Assembly: GCA_903924465.1 (NCBI GenBank)
Contig: CAIYBN010000082.1
Location: forward strand, 158,163 to 222,162
Direction: 5' to 3'
DNA from: an uncultured Myxococcales bacterium
GTDB lineage: Bacteria; Myxococcota_A; UBA9042
Length of the DNA stretch: 64,000 nucleotides
Numbering within the stretch: the stretch's first letter is position 1; every line of letters starts with the position of its first letter. Both the position numbers and the translations under genes were made by a program. The notes beneath the pieces were generated by a model, which saw nothing but the letters and a program-made list of their open reading frames with translations, did no database searches and had not been told where the DNA came from. This document shows positions 63,521 to 64,000 of this stretch, one piece after another.

Positions 63521-64000
63521 ATGCCGACGCTGTTCGCCATTCTCGCCGCGCTCCTCCTGACCGCGCCGCCCGTCAAGCCCGATCCAAGCGCCGCGCTGTT
63601 TCCCAAGCCATTGCATTTGCAGCATGTTCGCCGGCTGGTGCTCGATCCAGGCCACGGCGGCGACAACCTGGGCGCGCTGGGCGCGGCGGGCGTGCGGGAG
63701 AAAGCGCTGACGCTGGAGATCGCCCGGCACGTCGCGCAGTTCATCCGCCAGCACAGCGACGCTGAAGTGCTGCTGACGCGCGAGACCGATGTGGCGCTGG
63801 ACCTGCGGCAGCGGCCGCGCAAGGCCAACGAGCTGAAGGGCGATGTGTTCATCAGCATCCACACGAACGCACATGAGACGGGTGAAGCGACGGGCATGGA
63901 AGTGTTCTTTCTCGCAGCGGATTCCAGCGCGGAGACGGTGCGGCAATTGATTGAGCGCGAAGAAGGCATCGCGCCCGACCAGCCGACCGCGCTGTTGCCG
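63521..64000 (+). CDS. N-acetylmuramoyl-L-alanine amidase (AmiC type), partial
   Basis: The window ends inside this gene; about 160 residues are visible. A signal peptide (MPTLFAILAALLLTAPPV) is followed by the Amidase_3 core: RRLVLDPGHGGDNLGALGA (first zinc ligand His), the glutamate in GVREKALTLEIAR, EVLLTRETD, DLRQRPRKANELKGDVFISIH and TNAHETGEATGMEVFFL. These match zinc amidases that cut the amide bond between MurNAc and the peptide stem during cell separation. The catalytic C-terminal part is outside the window. Confidence 0.92.
   Translation, partial: MPTLFAILAALLLTAPPVKPDPSAALFPKPLHLQHVRRLVLDPGHGGDNLGALGAAGVREKALTLEIARHVAQFIRQHSDAEVLLTRETDVALDLRQRPRKANELKGDVFISIHTNAHETGEATGMEVFFLAADSSAETVRQLIEREEGIAPDQPTALLP

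Noticed and set aside
1..64000. Insertion sequences, integrases, phage genes or rRNA genes
   Set aside because: No transposase, integrase, phage structural or rRNA sequence was recognised; apart from the MC1-like gene the window looks like ordinary chromosomal core.

Overview
The window is GC-rich bacterial chromosome with tightly packed genes on both strands. The gene complement points to a Gram-negative bacterium of the old Deltaproteobacteria, most like Myxococcota or Bradymonadota. The reasons are several secreted proteins made of CDDGNPCT-type cysteine repeats, a MopE-like DGLDNNC motif, an outer-membrane barrel of a kind common in that group, CX4CH haem-type lipoproteins, type IVa minor pilins with a PilY1-like adhesin, and menaquinone and mevalonate genes. 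This lineage call is inference from family distribution, not from a marker-gene comparison.

Layout. 1-5.8 kb: the end of a CoA-transferase, an alpha/beta hydrolase, a cysteine-repeat secreted protein, a matrixin-like protease, an MlaE-type permease and a split siroheme synthase pair. 5.8-10.5 kb: a Kazal-type lipoprotein, an amidohydrolase-TSP3 lipoprotein and SlyD. 10.6-14.6 kb: tRNA-Glu(TTC), tRNA-Lys(TTT), tatA, rnc, mnmA and a cysteine desulfurase. 14.7-18 kb: an outer-membrane barrel and lysA. 18.2-26.6 kb: four minor pilins and PilY1, then a lipoprotein, a cupin and a cyclic-nucleotide-binding protein. 26.6-33.2 kb: a GNAT-like protein, kbl and a 1501-residue cysteine-repeat lipoprotein. 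33.3-41.3 kb: a minus-strand menaquinone operon. 41.6-44.5 kb: two neighbouring secreted proteins that each end in a thioredoxin-like domain. 44.7-52.8 kb: rluF-like gene, smpB, a TolC-like gene, murB, recQ, nadB and a lipoprotein. 52.9-57.9 kb: a Slt-type transglycosylase, a homologue of archaeal chromosomal protein MC1, and lepA. 58-64 kb: a CX4CH lipoprotein, a Cys/Met-metabolism PLP enzyme, an ECF sigma/anti-sigma/periplasmic trio, a large lipoprotein and the start of an AmiC-type amidase.

How the genes work together. The clearest functional unit is polyprenyl diphosphate synthase, then a single protein joining DAHP synthase to HMG-CoA reductase, then menG/ubiE, menF, menD and menH. Genes in the chain abut or overlap, mostly as coupled stop/start codons. 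One enzyme starts the shikimate route to chorismate (the quinone head) and the other commits carbon to mevalonate (the isoprenoid tail), so the operon covers both precursor entries and several later menaquinone steps. I know of no described DAHPS-HMGR fusion, and I regard it as the most novel item here.

Other notable items are the MC1 homologue upstream of lepA; an exported barrel-thioredoxin gene whose signal peptide is separated from its mature part by one in-frame TGA followed by a GGU-loop hairpin (possible selenocysteine, readthrough, nonsense mutation or sequence error); and a desulfurase-mnmA pair beside the genes for two of the tRNAs that MnmA modifies.
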